A stretch of DNA of 64,000 nucleotides from Liolophura sinensis. Lineage: Eukaryota > Mollusca > Polyplacophora > Chitonida > Chitonidae. Position numbers and translations under genes: made by a program. Positions 13,301 to 26,905 of the stretch are shown here, one piece after another; within the stretch, counting starts at the first letter, position 1; each line of letters begins with the position of its first letter. Under the pieces are notes generated by a model. The model made no database searches. It was given only the letters and a program-made list of their open reading frames with translations, and was not told where the DNA came from. The DNA lies in contig NC_088303.1 of assembly GCF_032854445.1 (NCBI RefSeq), positions 5,523,501 through 5,587,500 of the forward strand. Direction: 5' to 3'.

Positions 13301-13843
13301 TGGACACACTTGACGAATGTCATTAGTTAGCTATCCAAGGTCCAGAATGTTAACAAGCCCTTCAACTTGAGGGAGTACTCAAGCATCTTCGTAATTTGCC
13401 TGCTCAACTACATCAGTATCCATCAAAGCCTAAGCTAAGCTGTGCAAAACTACAAAGCTTCCCCCTTTGTCCCCCCGCGAGGTTAAATTCTGGGATGGCA
13501 TTAAGCGGGACCCGAAAAAGGCAGTGCTTTAGCCAAATCTAAGCTAAATTAAAGAAAAATATATGTCAAACACGTACAACATTCGGATACATTTCGCAGC
13601 CTAGAATGGTCTACATAGTGTTGATTCTAAATGACATATCTCCCTGCACGTAAGTAGGTGTTACCAGAAAAACGAGAGACGGTATTTTTCAGGAGTGCAA
13701 GGAGAATGCAACAGATATAGATATAGATATAATGAATTTTAACAAAGGGAAATTATTTGTGAAGATCTCTATGCCTTGTTGTTGATAAAATGTCGGAATT
13801 GTTGTACCGAGCAAATCTCTGTAGTAACAAAAGTTACTATAGT
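10381..13843. other. Upstream region of the receptor gene, no further gene seen
   Basis: Apart from the SINE tail at 11527 there is no recognisable feature. A promoter for the receptor presumably lies here, but I cannot point to a TATA box or start site with support. Confidence 0.45.
11527..11585 (-). mobile_element. SINE S1 3' tail fragment
   Basis: Plus strand reads ATTTATTTATGTGTTTATCC then TTTAACGCCATACTCAGGAG and ATTTTCACTCATA, the S1 tail in reverse orientation. No body follows. Confidence 0.5.
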
Positions 13844-14065
13844 AGCAAACGTGGCTGTTTGCCTCTCTTGGTCAAGAGAAGTAACAGAAGTTTGTAGTGG
13901 GCTGTTGATGGGCAAACGTGGCTGTTTGCCCTGTTGGTCAAGAGAATGAATAGACGTTTGTAGTGGGGTGTAGGCGAACAAACTTGGCTGTTTGCATCAA
14001 GCCAGACCAAGAGAAGTAATAGAAGTTAAGAGTGTGCTATTATTAGCCAGCAGTCTTGGCGGTTT
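13844..14065 (+). repeat. Degenerate tandem repeat, about 3-4 units of ~68 bp
   Basis: GCAAACGTGGCTGTTTGCC occurs at 13844 and 13912, with diverged forms near 13978 and 14050. GGTCAAGAGAA and AGAAGTTTGTAGTGGG lie between them. GGCAAAC and GTTTGCC can pair, so each unit carries a small hairpin. Confidence 0.75.
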
Positions 14066-14936
14066 GCGCCATGCCAGACCAAATTATGTTAGGGGTTTTC
14101 TTGGGTCGTTAGATCAAAGAGCACAATCCCTGCCATATGTTAACGTAGGAGAACACCCTAACGAAACGACTTACATCTCAGGTAAGGATAATATATCAGT
14201 ATAGTTTCTTGTCTGGTTTATATTACCTAGTTACGAGTATCAAGCGCTAAGGACATAGTGACGGACGATTCAATCAATCGGCTGTAAAATCGAACCGACA
14301 AAAAGCTAATGGAGACTTTCGCGAAATAGGCTAAGATCAGGACGGTAAAACCCATCCTAATCCTACCTTACTGTCGAAATCCCTGGCTTCTGTAACGAGC
14401 ATTTGCTGCCTGTGGGTTGCTCAGGACTCCACCTAAGCTGTCAGTGCTAGGTCCAGCTAAATATCCCTTGTTAACTTTTCTCCCTGAGGCAGACATTATT
14501 GTCCACTAAAGCCCGATCATTGTTGGCGCAATGAACTGCGCAAGTCTTTGCGGGAAGAGGGGACGCCTACCCCTCTGTTTTCCCAATCTCTGTCCGCACC
14601 TGGCTACCATTAACACTTTACCCTCATTTACCACACTAATGTGCTCCAATATTCTCTAAGCAAAGTCACTAAAGGACTATACTGGCTTGAACGCACCACA
14701 AGGCTAGGCCACAGAGACAGGGAGACATAACTTGCAGTATGTATCATTCACTGAATGCGACAAAAATATCTCCGAAAGGCCAGGTGAAAAAGTATTTGGT
14801 GTTTAGATTATTTGTAACATTGCTAAATACAAGTTAAGTGTGTCATTAATGTGCCTGATACTAGCATGTGTTCAAATAACTGAGGAGTAGTAAGCGCACT
14901 ACCTCTCCCATGGTACGCCGATAAGTTAGACAGCAA

Positions 14937-14990
14937 ACTACGAGTGATCGTGGGTTTCTGTCCAGTTTCCTCCCATCGTACACCCTAAGT
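14937..14990 (+). mobile_element. Short internal fragment of SINE S1 (uncertain)
   Basis: GATCGTGGGTTTCTGTCCAG followed by TTTCCTCCCATCGTAC matches the S1 body. Head and tail are not recognisable. Confidence 0.4.
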
Positions 14991-15483
14991 GTTAAATGTG
15001 TTATCCATACTGTGTCTCATCTTTAGAAAGATACGTCACTCAAAGTTAACATGTGCACACCAAATGAAGGTATAATTAATCAGTTAATAAAAGTTGGATT
15101 TTGCAGTGAAATGGCTACGATATACGTCGGAAAAACGAACTAGTCCATTTCACCAAAACTGTATTAATCCGTTGTATTTTTAATCTATTCCTTTCCAAAA
15201 CTAGCAAGCTAAGGCAAAAAGCAGAGACAAGATTTCCACTGATGACAATCTGTTTTACACATCTGACCTGTAACTATATTTTCCATTAAACGTTTTGTCA
15301 GTTTATTACATGGTTCATTTTGACATGTGCCTGCGAGCTGTTCATATTCAACTTGAACACACGACAGTAACCTATCCACCACGTAGTCCAATTTGGCAAG
15401 GTCAACACAAGTGAAAGTCTTGACAAGATACCAGCATTTATGAAACGACATGTTAGATGGCGTCAAGTCTATCCTTATGCCTT

Positions 15484-15633
15484 AAGTCGCGTTTACGAAT
15501 CGATTCATCGGAATCGGCATGTGGTGTGAAAATAGAATAAATCAAATGGAACATGTCGCGTTTAGACGATGAGATTGTTTTCGTTCGACTAGTCGAATTC
15601 GATGGGTCGAATCACAGGGTGTGAACGCGACTT
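15484..15633. mobile_element. Candidate MITE, ~150 bp with 13-bp TIRs
   Basis: AAGTCGCGTTTAC at 15484-15496 and GTGAACGCGACTT at 15621-15633 are inverted repeats with one mismatch. The interior is rich in short palindromes such as ATTCGACTAGTCGAAT, and TGTCGCGTTTAG recurs at 15554. No coding capacity and no obvious target duplication. Confidence 0.5.
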
Positions 15634-18600
15634 GACAGCATAAAGATCGGCATACATGGAGGCTTGAGAACCACCTGAACTCAGCTACACTGTTGTGTCC
15701 GACACTCAGGCCCATGTCATAAGAAGCCGACGGCTAAGCGTAGGTGGCTAAGTCAGCCAGTCAACTAGCAGTTTTGCCTTGCCCGTTTCCAAACTAAAAC
15801 ATTTGGCTATCGACTAAAGTTATTGTCTTAGACTTCGAAAGTGAACCCACAATCCCTGTAGTCACGTCCGGAGTAGGCTATGAGTAGGCCTATGCAAATT
15901 CGGCTTGTGAAGAATCATGTGTCCCGTTCTTGGAAGTTCACTAACTGATTGCAGAAAATAGGAATAGATCAGCTTCTTTCAGCACTTGAAAGCCAATTAA
16001 TTACCAAAACGTATCTATTGTTATTGCTTTGCCGTGACATTCTTTCAGGCTTTTGTCAAAAATGAGAGGGAAAAAGAAATAGTCACATTTTTCTGTTATA
16101 TATGCATAGCAATTTACCTCATTTATATTTTGAATCTGGTTTAACCAATAATCATCATTATTTCAACCAATCAAATTTCTGCAGAGAGGCCACAGAACCC
16201 GCTGTGGTAGACTGGCTAAGCATTATAGGCAGATTTACTTTTGTGAAACGGCTTAATCAATTGTCTTTGTATCCTGCTTATAATACTAGTAGTGAACTAA
16301 TTGACCCTTAGCCGAGTAACACACCATGGGCGGCTACAAAAAGTTTGTGAAACAGGCACCTAAGCACTCGTGTAGGCGAAATAATGACGCGACCCAACTG
16401 AAGTTCTATACGGTTCAGCCTGAAGCTCGTCACACACGATGACTAAAGATAAGACTCAACTGGCCATACGGAGTTGGTTCCAGTCGCCGATGGTCATGCG
16501 ATTTTAAGATTTAACCGGCATACATGTAACAACTGGAGACAAATCCAGTCGCGTCATCATTTAGTATACAGGAGCCGTGAAGACCTCACGCAACTGTCAC
16601 GTTAAACTCCCTTGTATGCCGAGTTTCAAAGTCGCATGCCCATCAGCGCCTGGGAGTTAAGCTGGGACGTACAAGCTCTCTTGTATGCCCGGCTTAAAGA
16701 ATCAACACGTGTGTCTGAATAACACGTCGTCCAACATCATATAATAAATTCTCTAGCGGCACGTTAGACGAATTATACGAAAATTGCCGAGTTTCATATT
16801 TGGAGTAAATCGTTTTGAACCATGGGGTCAGTTTTGTTTTGTAAGACATGCTTGGCAAAAATTAAACAATTTACTTTGGCATCTCCAAGAAATTGATCTT
16901 ATTTCTCACAAGCTTTTTATAGGTTTATATGGTTGGAAATACCTCTTAATCCGTTCTTAAGCGCCTAAAATTACCTCTTGGTATTATAGTGTGCGGTATT
17001 ATGTTGAAAACAGGAACGGTAAGCTTGTATTCCTGTATGAAAAGCATTATCCTTTCAAAAGCAATAATAGTTGCAGGTATCTTTTCTATTTTCTGTTCGA
17101 AACAAACCATTATCCATGGCGACACGAAGGCCGACAAGAAGAAAGTGTTGAAAAACGGAAAAGTCACCAGGGCGAACACATTGTATGCGAATTATTGTTG
17201 AAGTGACAGAACTCAGGTAATCAAATCGCCCCAGCCAACAGTACACAGAAGCGGAAGCAGTCAATTTAAACCGTCGGGCAAATTTCCGAATGTGATTGGT
17301 CTAAAATAGGATCACGGTTAAACCTTGACCGTCTACATACGGTCTGGCTTTCGTACACGTATGAAACTCCTGTTTGATAGAAGAGCATAACAGTTACTTT
17401 ATTATGGTTCGTACGAGTGCAGTTCAGAGTGTAGGTAGTGATTTAATGCGTGTGAATATTTTCCCAGACAACAAACATCACAGTAAAATGACCGCCATCG
17501 TATGTTAGTACAAAAATCTTGAGTATGACGTTAAGCAACAATCAAGAATTAAGAAACAACAAAGTCAAATGTTTTAATCCTATATAAGTACATCTCTTCA
17601 GTTGCCTTTTCTTTCAAACAGTTTTACCCATGGCGTACCTAATAACGAATAGCAATGTCATTAACAAGGAAAGCAAAATGACCCATTCTGAGAGGGTGCA
17701 ATAATTCAGAATCGATCTCCTTGTGAGACCGTCCTTGTTGTTAAGATCTCCATGCGTCATGCGGCTTGCTCTGAAAATGCCATGTCCTCGCGTGCTATTT
17801 GGATACACTTAGGAGAACGAAAACCAGGCGAACAACGGAAGCTCATTAGCGTTCATCTAAACTTGAACACACAAGCTCAGCGTGGTTATATGGAATCGTA
17901 AATGTTCTTAAATTACCCTGTGGTAATCTAAGACGACCACAGTTTACGGAAGCGACGTATTGGCAAATCCCAATTACCTTGGATGCTTTGCTAGATAAGA
18001 TTGTCATTCTTGCATGTGTAAGTGGCTGGAATGTTTAACTAGTATAAACCCTTTCACGTATAATGATGTGTGATGCGATAAGCCCTTTTTATAGTCTGTT
18101 TCGTTTAACTTTTTCGTCTCTGTGTGAAACTAGCCGTATTCACTATCAAAACTGCCTTTTGTTAGTGACACGTGACACCACAATTTCTACATATTGAAAT
18201 GTTGGACTTTACTATTGTTGTAAGGAAAATGCAGATAGATTACCTTTTCTAATGCATAATGTTCAAGTGCACAAACCTGGTTCATCATCAAAATCTGACT
18301 ACACAATTATTAAAAAATCAGTGGCATGCTGGGTATTGGGCGGAGTTCAGTATAGCGTGTATCTACGGCAACAAGTATGAAACTACCCTTCAGTCACAGC
18401 CTCACGAAACGCACGTCCACGTTTAGCGGAATACTTTGCCCGTAGTTTGGACGTTGCTATCATAGTTCAGTCGGAAACATCACCGCGTCTTATTGGCATT
18501 GTGGGAATTTATGCTCACCCCGACCCCCACCCTCCATCTTCAGTCTAACTGTTCGTGGGACTTTGGTGACAATATTCAGTCGACGGGGATTGCCCCGCCA

Positions 18601-20094
18601 TTCGGGCCCACGTTCAAGGCCATTTCAGTGAATGTGTATAGCTTAATGACTCATCGGCAACATGGCAGGCATATAGTGGCGAAAAGACCATTTGACCATC
18701 ATGGTGTGTGTGCTTGTATATCACACATGGAAAAGTTTGTTAGTAAACTGCCAATAGTCGGTGGTAAATACTTCCCAGCTACAACACAAAAACATTCAAA
18801 ACATTTCGAAACATTTCATTTGCTCTTCGCAAAGACAAATTATTGTACAGTTCACACCTTTTAACTCAGAAAGCAGTGTACTTGGAACTCGAGTTACCTT
18901 ACTGCTATAGAAATGACATAACAGAATAACTTCACCGATGATAGGAATCTAATTTAAATACCCCATGCTAGTATTAAATGAGAATGACTTATTTAATCTT
19001 TTCCATGCCATACTCAGCCCAAGACGACAAGAAAATCTTTTTTGTATCATGAAAAATTGGGGGTTTTCTTGGGAGGTAAAGAAAAAGACAAATATATGAA
19101 GAACCGATGGTATGTATGATGAAAAAGAAAATTTAAGTTGCCGTAAGCATTTGTGTGTTAACAAAAAGACCTAAATTTATAAAGAATGTATTCATAATAC
19201 TTTTCAATCTGAATCGAGAAAATGACATGTCGCTTGTGAATTACAGATCGGCATACAACTAAACTAATCAAATTCTCCAACTTGCTATATGAATATATGT
19301 ATTTACATAGCCAAGATGTTAACGTTCGTGTCACAGTACAAAAGTCCTACCTGTAAAACAACCCTTCCGACATGAGTATATGTCCACAGCAGTTATACTC
19401 TCTCCCATACTTTGCTTTCCATGACAAATCCCGCTTAACACGATTCAGATAGGAGAAGTAATTCACGAAAGAAGACATCTACCACGGTTTGACAGCTTGT
19501 CTTGTGAAAGACAACCCAGTGCAGATTCCCTTCCTGCTTACCTATTCAACGTTGCAATTTACGATCCGTGTGTCCTGTGCTGCGAATAGGTGGTTTAGAA
19601 TGACTAGGCACTGGTCAGTTGTGCGGTGAAAGCTCTTGTGTGTCGATACAAAGATCGGTTTGCTATAGAAGGCGACAGAACGAGAGCAGGAAGAGAGTTT
19701 ACTGATCTGCCAATACTGTGATGCTTAGAATGGTACGTACACCGTTCTTTAGTGGATTAGCATGCATCACGTCATCGATTCATTCAAAACGATTTGTCGG
19801 CATGTGGAAGTTCCGATGATCCACGCACAAGCATTGTGTACAAAACAATGATTCTCGCATAGTTATGCGAGTTTCAGTAAGCACATATTTACCGTTATTC
19901 AGCTGAGAAATACACATTAAAGACATAATCACAAGACGCGTTTGCCGGATGTTTCTTTCGTCACTTGAATAGCGGAATAAAAGGTACACGGGCAGTGAGA
20001 TCTATATTCGCGATGAAGTCTCTGTAAGATTTGCTAACATATATTCAGAAGGAAAAACTACTTAATTTTTTTTTTTTGATTTTTGGAGATACTT

Positions 20095-20555
20095 TTAAGT
20101 TGCTACTGTTTAGGCATTTACATGAACAGTAACAAGAAAACCCTGATGTAAATTGATAAGATAATGGACGGCACCTGCTACCTGTGTCCATTTGCCAAGT
20201 GTCTCATTGTCGTCGCTACCCTGATTTTACTCACTACGTACGCTGAAATCGTTTTATAATGTGTGTTTGCATAAACCAGGATTCTGCTGGTGGGTTGTAA
20301 ATTCCCAGGGCCATTGTCCTTTGGCATTGTTTTCATGTGATTCTGTTTTTAATGTGATGACAACACATCATTTTGAGTCTAAACCAGTGACGTCTAATAA
20401 AATGCAATTAACATTCATTTTATTTGCCATTTATGCCATGGAGAGTTAGAGTTGAGCATAACTGTGATAAAATCTCAAGAGGTCCGACCTCACCGATTAC
20501 CAGTTTGCCAGCTATCACATTATCGTCGCTGCTATAGTTTTACTGTACATGTTGT
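20095..20555 (+). repeat. Family AB repeat, about 1.5 monomers (B-A-B)
   Basis: B part near 20110: GCATTTACATGAACAGTAAC, GTCCATTTGCCAAGTG, TGTCGTCGCT. A part at ~20350-20435: TAATGTGATGACAACAC, AAACCAGTGACGTCTAATA, ATGCAATTAACATTC. A second B part near 20490: CAGTTTGCCAGCTATCACAT then TATCGTCGCTGC. CGTCGCT recurs at 20211 and 20524, a 313-bp period. Confidence 0.6.
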
Positions 20556-21495
20556 CCTGTTTTCCACATTAATCTTTCATGTTTAAAACGTGTTTTGGTA
20601 AGACATATCAACGGCTGAATTTCCGAGGAGCCAAGAGTGAAAGATTCATTTGATCTGTCAGGCGCGGTTTAACATTGCACTGGCAATAATTTAGCCTTAT
20701 CGCGGCGAGAAGACAATTGAGGCTTTCTACATAAATATAAAAACATTCCAGATCGGAAAAGAAAAAAGATCAATGACATTAAAACCAGTTAAGAAAACAA
20801 AAACAATTGACATTCGAAAACCACATTAAATATTTTTCAACATGTAAGAAATATTCAGCCATATGTTAATACCTGGGAATAGCTGTCAGAAAAAAAATCA
20901 GAACAAACAGGAAACACGCTTTCAAATGCAACGAAAATAAATTAAAATCAGTTAAAATTCGAAAATCATACTAAATATAGCTCTTATACAATAACCTTGA
21001 AAACATATTTTAAATATCTGACGATAGCATCAATGTCACATGGAATATTTTGGGGGTATTGTCCTCATTGACAGCAAATTTGTGTTTTAACAGATGTGGG
21101 TATACTCTTTACACACCGGATCTTCCACGTGGACATAATCAGTGAGGTCGAACACTGAAATGAAGCTTAGAGTCACTGATTTTTTACGGCTTTAAGCCAG
21201 AAGGCATCTGAGATATCTGGCTGCTAGTTTTTTCATCCGCTCATGTCTGTTTTTGCCTCGATCCTCGATGACATTACCCCGGGGCGTGCGTGAGACTGCT
21301 TGATATTTTATCTGCTGACCATGCTAAGATCCTGTAGCCATAAAACATGAAAACCGTGCCTGTTTAAGGTTTATGATCATATCAGCTGTTGACCTGTAGA
21401 GTTGACCTACTCAGGGTCAAATCAATAGGGCAAAAATCTCACGTGTGTATTGGTTGATTCGATGAACATGTCTAACAGCAAAATCCTTTTAAAAT

Positions 21496-21496
21496 A

Positions 21497-21527
<31 letters not shown>

Positions 21528-21754
21528 TTAGTGTTCTATACCATATTCAAGGATATTTCACTCGACGACGGCCAGCGTTATGGTGGAGAGAACTCGATAA
21601 AGCCTGGGAGAAACCTACGACCATCCACAGGTTGCTACAGACCTTGCCACGTACGATCGGAGAGCAGGCCCCCATGAACTGGCCGTGAACTCACAGCCAT
21701 CGCATTGGTGAGAGGCAGCGTGTTGTGGTAGCACGCTATGTCACGGAGGCCCCC
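21496..21754 (-). mobile_element. tRNA-derived SINE (family S1), near full length with target-site duplication
   Basis: Same structure as 4468-4725: a (TTTA)n-type end at 21497-21525, then GTGTTCTATACCATATTCAA, the GGCCAGCGTTATGG block, ACGACCATCCACAGGTTGC, and a damaged tRNA-like head ending CACGGAGGCCCCC. TTTTAAAAT occurs at 21487-21495 and again at 21757-21765, directly flanking the element, and is a good 9-bp target-site duplication. Confidence 0.88.
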
Positions 21755-23653
21755 AATTTTAAAATGAAAAATGAGAGTTAACATCTATTTATCTACTTCC
21801 ATTAAGGATGATTACTTGGGGGATGATTTACTGTGGAGTTGTTAACTCTCATTTTGTATTACAGAGTGTTCGTGATTAATTCTTGGATCTAAAAACAAAG
21901 TGTTGTTCAGGATGTAGAGTATGTTCAATGCAAACAAAATAAACAAAGTTATTTTATTATCAGTTTGAACAGAAATAATAGCCTCTGAAGTAAAGAGGAT
22001 TCAATGCATCAAGGATCAGCCATAATTCAGGACCGGGTAGTTTAGTGCGATCGGCAGTGAATTAGTTGTTCAATGCTTTCTTGCAACACATGTGTGTTAG
22101 TCAAACTTCATTCGTTCGTTAAGTATTACACGATTTGAGCAGAAAAATGCATACAAAGCACACCTGTGTAGAGTTGTACAATGCTGACAAAAGTAAAAGA
22201 ATGATTTCTCAGTGACATATGTTTTTCGCTTTGGTAACGCAGTTGCATGACCTCGCCAAAACGGTCAATTCTCAATTTCAAACAAATTTTAAATAGTATA
22301 ATGGCGTGTACTTAGATTCTGTTGTTAACTTTTTTATGAAAACATTGTCCAATTTGTCACCACGTGTATCTTTACATTTGCTTCATTATAACAAAGCCTG
22401 GAGATATTAGTGTACGGACAATTGTAACCAGTTATATCTAGTTACACCCGTTAATAAAACTAACATCGTAACGTGACCAAAATTGACTGAACCAAAGTGC
22501 TTTTCCTAAAGAATGTGTTAAGCTTGTTCAACATTCGAAGTGTACCAGACTTGCAGCAATGCAACATTTTGCTTAGGATCCCGTTGGTAGTTCACATCAA
22601 ATATTGATACCGTTTGTGTTCTACGTCTGACGCAGTGTGCAGTGGATCAAATACGAACAGGAAACCAATTACAACAGCAGGATGCATTGCTTGTCCTCAG
22701 GGGATCTGGGAATTGGGGAGTTTTACAGCATACTGAGGCTCAGATGGGTAAGAATGGCCTACTGCCAATGATTCGTCTTTCTCCGAGAACTAATGACTTG
22801 TTGTTTGTTTCACAACACACTTATTTTATTCTCAGAGGAGAGAATGTAATTACTACTGGGAACATTGTGTACGACTGTTGGTATTTTTTTATACCCATGT
22901 CTTAGGGTTGGTTACTATAATTTAGCTAATAGGAGCACAGATTTTAATCACAACTATGGCGGTACATCCAGTAATAGACACAATCTGTTGTACGGAACAC
23001 CTCGACCCGGCTGATAGCAACCACCTAGACACGACACCAGATGGCGCGGACAACCCTTTTTTTCCTAAATAACTGACAGCCCGTCCTGAAGCAAGACGAA
23101 AACTCGGACAACAGTTGTGCCACGTTTGGCCTTCGACTAGCTTCATTAATATCGACATGATATGTTGGCAATGACAGCAGCGATGGTAAATTAGACACGA
23201 AAAGTGTCGTTTTCAAATGGAAAATCCGTCTCTACAGAAAAAAAAATAGCACACAAAAGTGGTACCTTTCACGGGGTAGCCATATTGTGAACATTTCTAT
23301 AAGCCTACATCCGTGATCCATTAGCCAATGAGAAAGCAGAAATCTGGAAAAACCTTTTAGGTTTCTGGACTGACACGGAAAGTAATCTGAAAACGGAGAA
23401 ATATCAAATGTTATGCAATTTTACCTCCAAACATTGAGAAGGTGCTGGTTGAATTATAGCTGTTTCAGTCAAACTTAGCAGCCCCTAAATATTTCATTTA
23501 CACTGAGTTTAGTGTGCCATTACTCGCTTACAAAAAACGAGCACTGAAACATCACAGATTCTGTTTTCTTTCGAGAGTCAACATTATTTGAGAGAATTCT
23601 TTTATTTAAAGTGAGACTGCACTAGAACTTCACCATCTCCTGTTGATAGTCTC

Positions 23654-23766
23654 GACTACCAGTGTTTTTGTCGGCTACTTGGTGATGCGCAGAGTTACAT
23701 TTTCCCTTGGCTACCTGTGCGTTTGTCAGTTACTTGGTGATGCGCAGTGTTACAATTTACCTTACA
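23654..23766 (+). repeat. Tandem duplication, 2 x ~57 bp
   Basis: TACTTGGTGATGCGCAGAGT and TACTTGGTGATGCGCAGTGT lie ~57 bp apart, each preceded by GTTTGTC or TTTTGTC and followed by TTACA.TTT.CCTT. Confidence 0.8.
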
Positions 23767-24296
23767 CTCTTAGATTACTTGACAAACACATCTCCGGGAA
23801 AAGTCTCATACTGTTTTGTAATTATTCAATGGAAAGATAGAGGCGACAGTTCCATGTGTTTGTATTCGAAACGTTTATAGAATCAGGTATAAAACAAGAA
23901 AATCCTTTAATCTCTATAGTCGATGAGAATGTTACTACATGTACATGTCCAGTGAAATTCCAGGCACTCATTCGCATTCGCTTTGCCGTTTTCTGTAGAC
24001 ATTCTCATACACTTTGCCTGGGAGGATGATCGAGCGAAATTTGTTGGGATTTGCTTCTCTGTATTAGCCCTAAAGGCAAAGTCCTGTCGCCCAACACAAC
24101 CGCCGTGATGGCATACTGTTAGTGACGTGATAATAGATCAGCTGCTGGTCAAGCGGCCATCTCATCCATCACCCAGTAAGGATTCATTACATTCCCAGTG
24201 TGCCCGCAGCCATGAGCCTTGAGTCATAGTGCCAATGTTGTCCTGCAAAACCTATATTTTCTCCCGAACTCCACACATGGCGATGCTGTAATTTGG

Positions 24297-24314
24297 GTGG
24301 GGGGGGGGGGGGGG
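24297..24314 (+). repeat. Poly-G tract
   Basis: About 18 consecutive G, a possible G-quadruplex or assembly-sensitive homopolymer. Confidence 0.9.
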
Positions 24315-26905
24315 CTGCTTGGGAGAAGCGGTTTTCCATCTTATATTTTAATTACGGAAGCTGTAAAATAATTACACATTCGATTCAACGATAATAGCGT
24401 ATGTCCATATGAAAATTGTCAGTAAAATGCTGAACGCGTATGTTTTAGCCGTTTCCATGGAGTCGACAATCAGCCTAGAGGGAAGGTGACGTTGGCCTTA
24501 ACCCTTACATGTTCCGAAATGTTTTTACAAAGGGTTAGTTCCCATGCTAAAGCTATCAAACCAGGAGTGGTTCTCGATCAACCCAACAGGTTCAAATCCC
24601 GGCCTCGAGATCACCAAGCTGCCTTAGACTGAAGTCACACTTACCCTCCACATCAAATAGAAAACTGCATTAAAAGCGCGATTTACCTCAAGAATTTGAC
24701 CATAATAGTTTGTAATGCAATGCTATGCGTACTCTTCGATTTGCGTGACAATGTTGCAGATTAGCATAAACCTTCAAATATTAGTTAAAGAATAAATTTA
24801 GATTTAAGTTAAGCTTGAGTCTGACGAAAGGTAGTGGTTTAAGCTAGGAATTTTGCTTTGTTCCTTCGTCCGCCGTGGTTTTGATGAAATGTTCTTCAGG
24901 ACGTCATTATGCACCGGCTGAGCAAACAGATCAATAAGTAAATAGCAAATTTTCTCTTTTTCTACACAGTTGTTGACTTGTAAGTGAACTTTGTAATATG
25001 ATGCCCAAAGAGTTAAACTAGTGTCCATGGAGACCTCGAAGCGTATTGGGTCAAACATTGGTATTGTTCAGCTTGTGCTGTATTTATGGAGATTGGGGCG
25101 ATATTTTCTACATGTTTTTGGTGGTAAGGGAATAAACTTATATTTGTAGACCGCGCATTCATGAAACCTTTGTTATAGCATGCTGCAGTATGAGAGAAAA
25201 TCAACGATAATTAACTAAAATAGCGCCGTCCATTTGGCTAAATAGGTACCAAACCTGATCAATCGTGAGCCTCGAATTAAAATCAGTGAATACATGATTT
25301 GACTCTTCAAGGGAACTCTTAATATGGGAAAACAAGAAGATGTGCATAAAGCATGTTGGGTTTGTCCATCATATTATAGGATAAACTGGTATGTGGCCTA
25401 CAGTAATCCGCTCACCGTGAACGTCTGCTTACAATGGACTTTTAATATAAGCAGTCTTAACGACCGAGATTTGACGGGGAATTTACTGCTGTATCAGACA
25501 AGCTTCAGAAGAATCTCTTACTGCCGGACGTAACTGGGCAATTTCCAAAACAATTACTAACTGGACATGAAACCTGTCATTGTTGATAACATGGACTGTC
25601 TCTGAATTCATATGGTTTCCTGTTCCTAAGCTGTCACGAGCGTTTCTGGACAATGACTCCTAGAGGCTAAATCGCTCTCGTTTTTTGATTTGCTGTTTGC
25701 AGTTTGATTTACATGACCGCTGCTTGAAAAAAACTACGTGGCCACCGCCAGTGTCGCGGTGATCACCCATATGGGCATTAATAAGTGCTGAGATTTTACC
25801 CACATGTATCTGACAGTTTTAGTGACACGACATTGTTTAACCATACACGGAAGAAACTGGGCAATTTACTCTATGAGATTTTAAAGTATTTGATGCACAT
25901 TCATACCAGCGTAATACCTCGTAAACGGTAGTTCCGGAATTCGATCCCGATTGGAGGCATACCTTAGAATATTAACATCGGTAATTGTTTGTACTATTAT
26001 AAGTGAAATAGGCCAAAAAATTGTTTGGCCGGATGTTAGTATAATATTACAGGGTGAGGATGTCGTTGCGGTATTTTCGAAATTTCGTATTTTCGGGTAT
26101 GGCGTTCCAATGATGCGGCAAATATGTCACGATATAAAAAAAATAATGAAAACCTTTTTGCGAGCAATGGCGACAAATCAAACAGGCTACACAGTCCAGG
26201 GCCCGATTTATTTTTGGTGGAAAAGGTTCCCGAGCGCTCCTACACACTTACTGAAACAGTTCTTACACGTGTGTATGACTGGTTGATGGACTGATTGATT
26301 GGATCATTGATTGCTGGTTAACGCTTTCTTCTTCCATGTTTCACTTATCTGACGGCACTCAGGTTTAACGGTAGAGGAAAGTGTAAGCAGAAACAGGTAC
26401 ACTGAACCATACCTTGAAATGAAACTAAATCCACCAACGCCCGTTCACCTTTCATTCCTAGACACCCTATGTGAGGGAGCTTACCGTCAACAATGGCGAT
26501 TTACTCATAACATGAGGGAATGAACTTTGAGCCGCTCCGCATCTGTTTCTTATTTGCGTTTTAGTCTCCTGTAGAATAGTTCTGCTCACAGCTTTAAGTC
26601 CACAAAATCGGTTTATTCCAGGCCGTTCTCAGTTTGCTGTGGAATTCTTGTTGGGAGACAGGAATGAATTTGTGTCAATCAATACACAACAAAACCGGAC
26701 GATAACCGGACAGCAGGCCTACAATGTACAACATATTCCGCGGTGACTGTACACCACTTAGCGACTGCTACTCGATACTATGCGGCTCACAACCACATCG
26801 AACCCCAGAATCATCTTTTACGAGGTTGATGCTGATACCGTTTGACTGCCACAACTTATTTGGCTGACCTCCAATACTGTGAGGTTAATGAGTAAATTGT
26901 AGCAA

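Larger units (their letters stand above)
14066..20094. other. Intergenic or intronic, few features
   Basis: Besides the SINE fragment at 14937 and the candidate MITE at 15484, there is an imperfect hairpin at 16657-16697 and a possible exon at 17614-17807 (see findings). The remaining frames carry no recognisable domain. Confidence 0.45.
20556..26905. other. Intergenic or intronic, few features
   Basis: Contains the SINE at 21496, the duplication at 23654 and the poly-G tract. B-box-like strings GGTTCAAATCCCGG at ~24590 and GAATTCGATCCCG at ~25936 are likely decayed SINE heads. No gene is recognised. Confidence 0.45.

Noticed and set aside
18493-18864. 123-codon plus-strand ORF containing WDFGD, a PKD-domain-like motif
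   Set aside because: The residues that should follow in a PKD domain are absent and nothing else in the frame fits, so the motif is probably chance.
24586-24620. B-box-like GGTTCAAATCCCGG as part of a tRNA gene
   Set aside because: No A box at the right distance and the T arm does not pair; more likely a decayed SINE head.
26047-26247. Minus-strand peptide with HHWNAIPENTKF resembling the end of LINE reverse transcriptases
   Set aside because: Only a few residues match and no RT core is found nearby on that strand.
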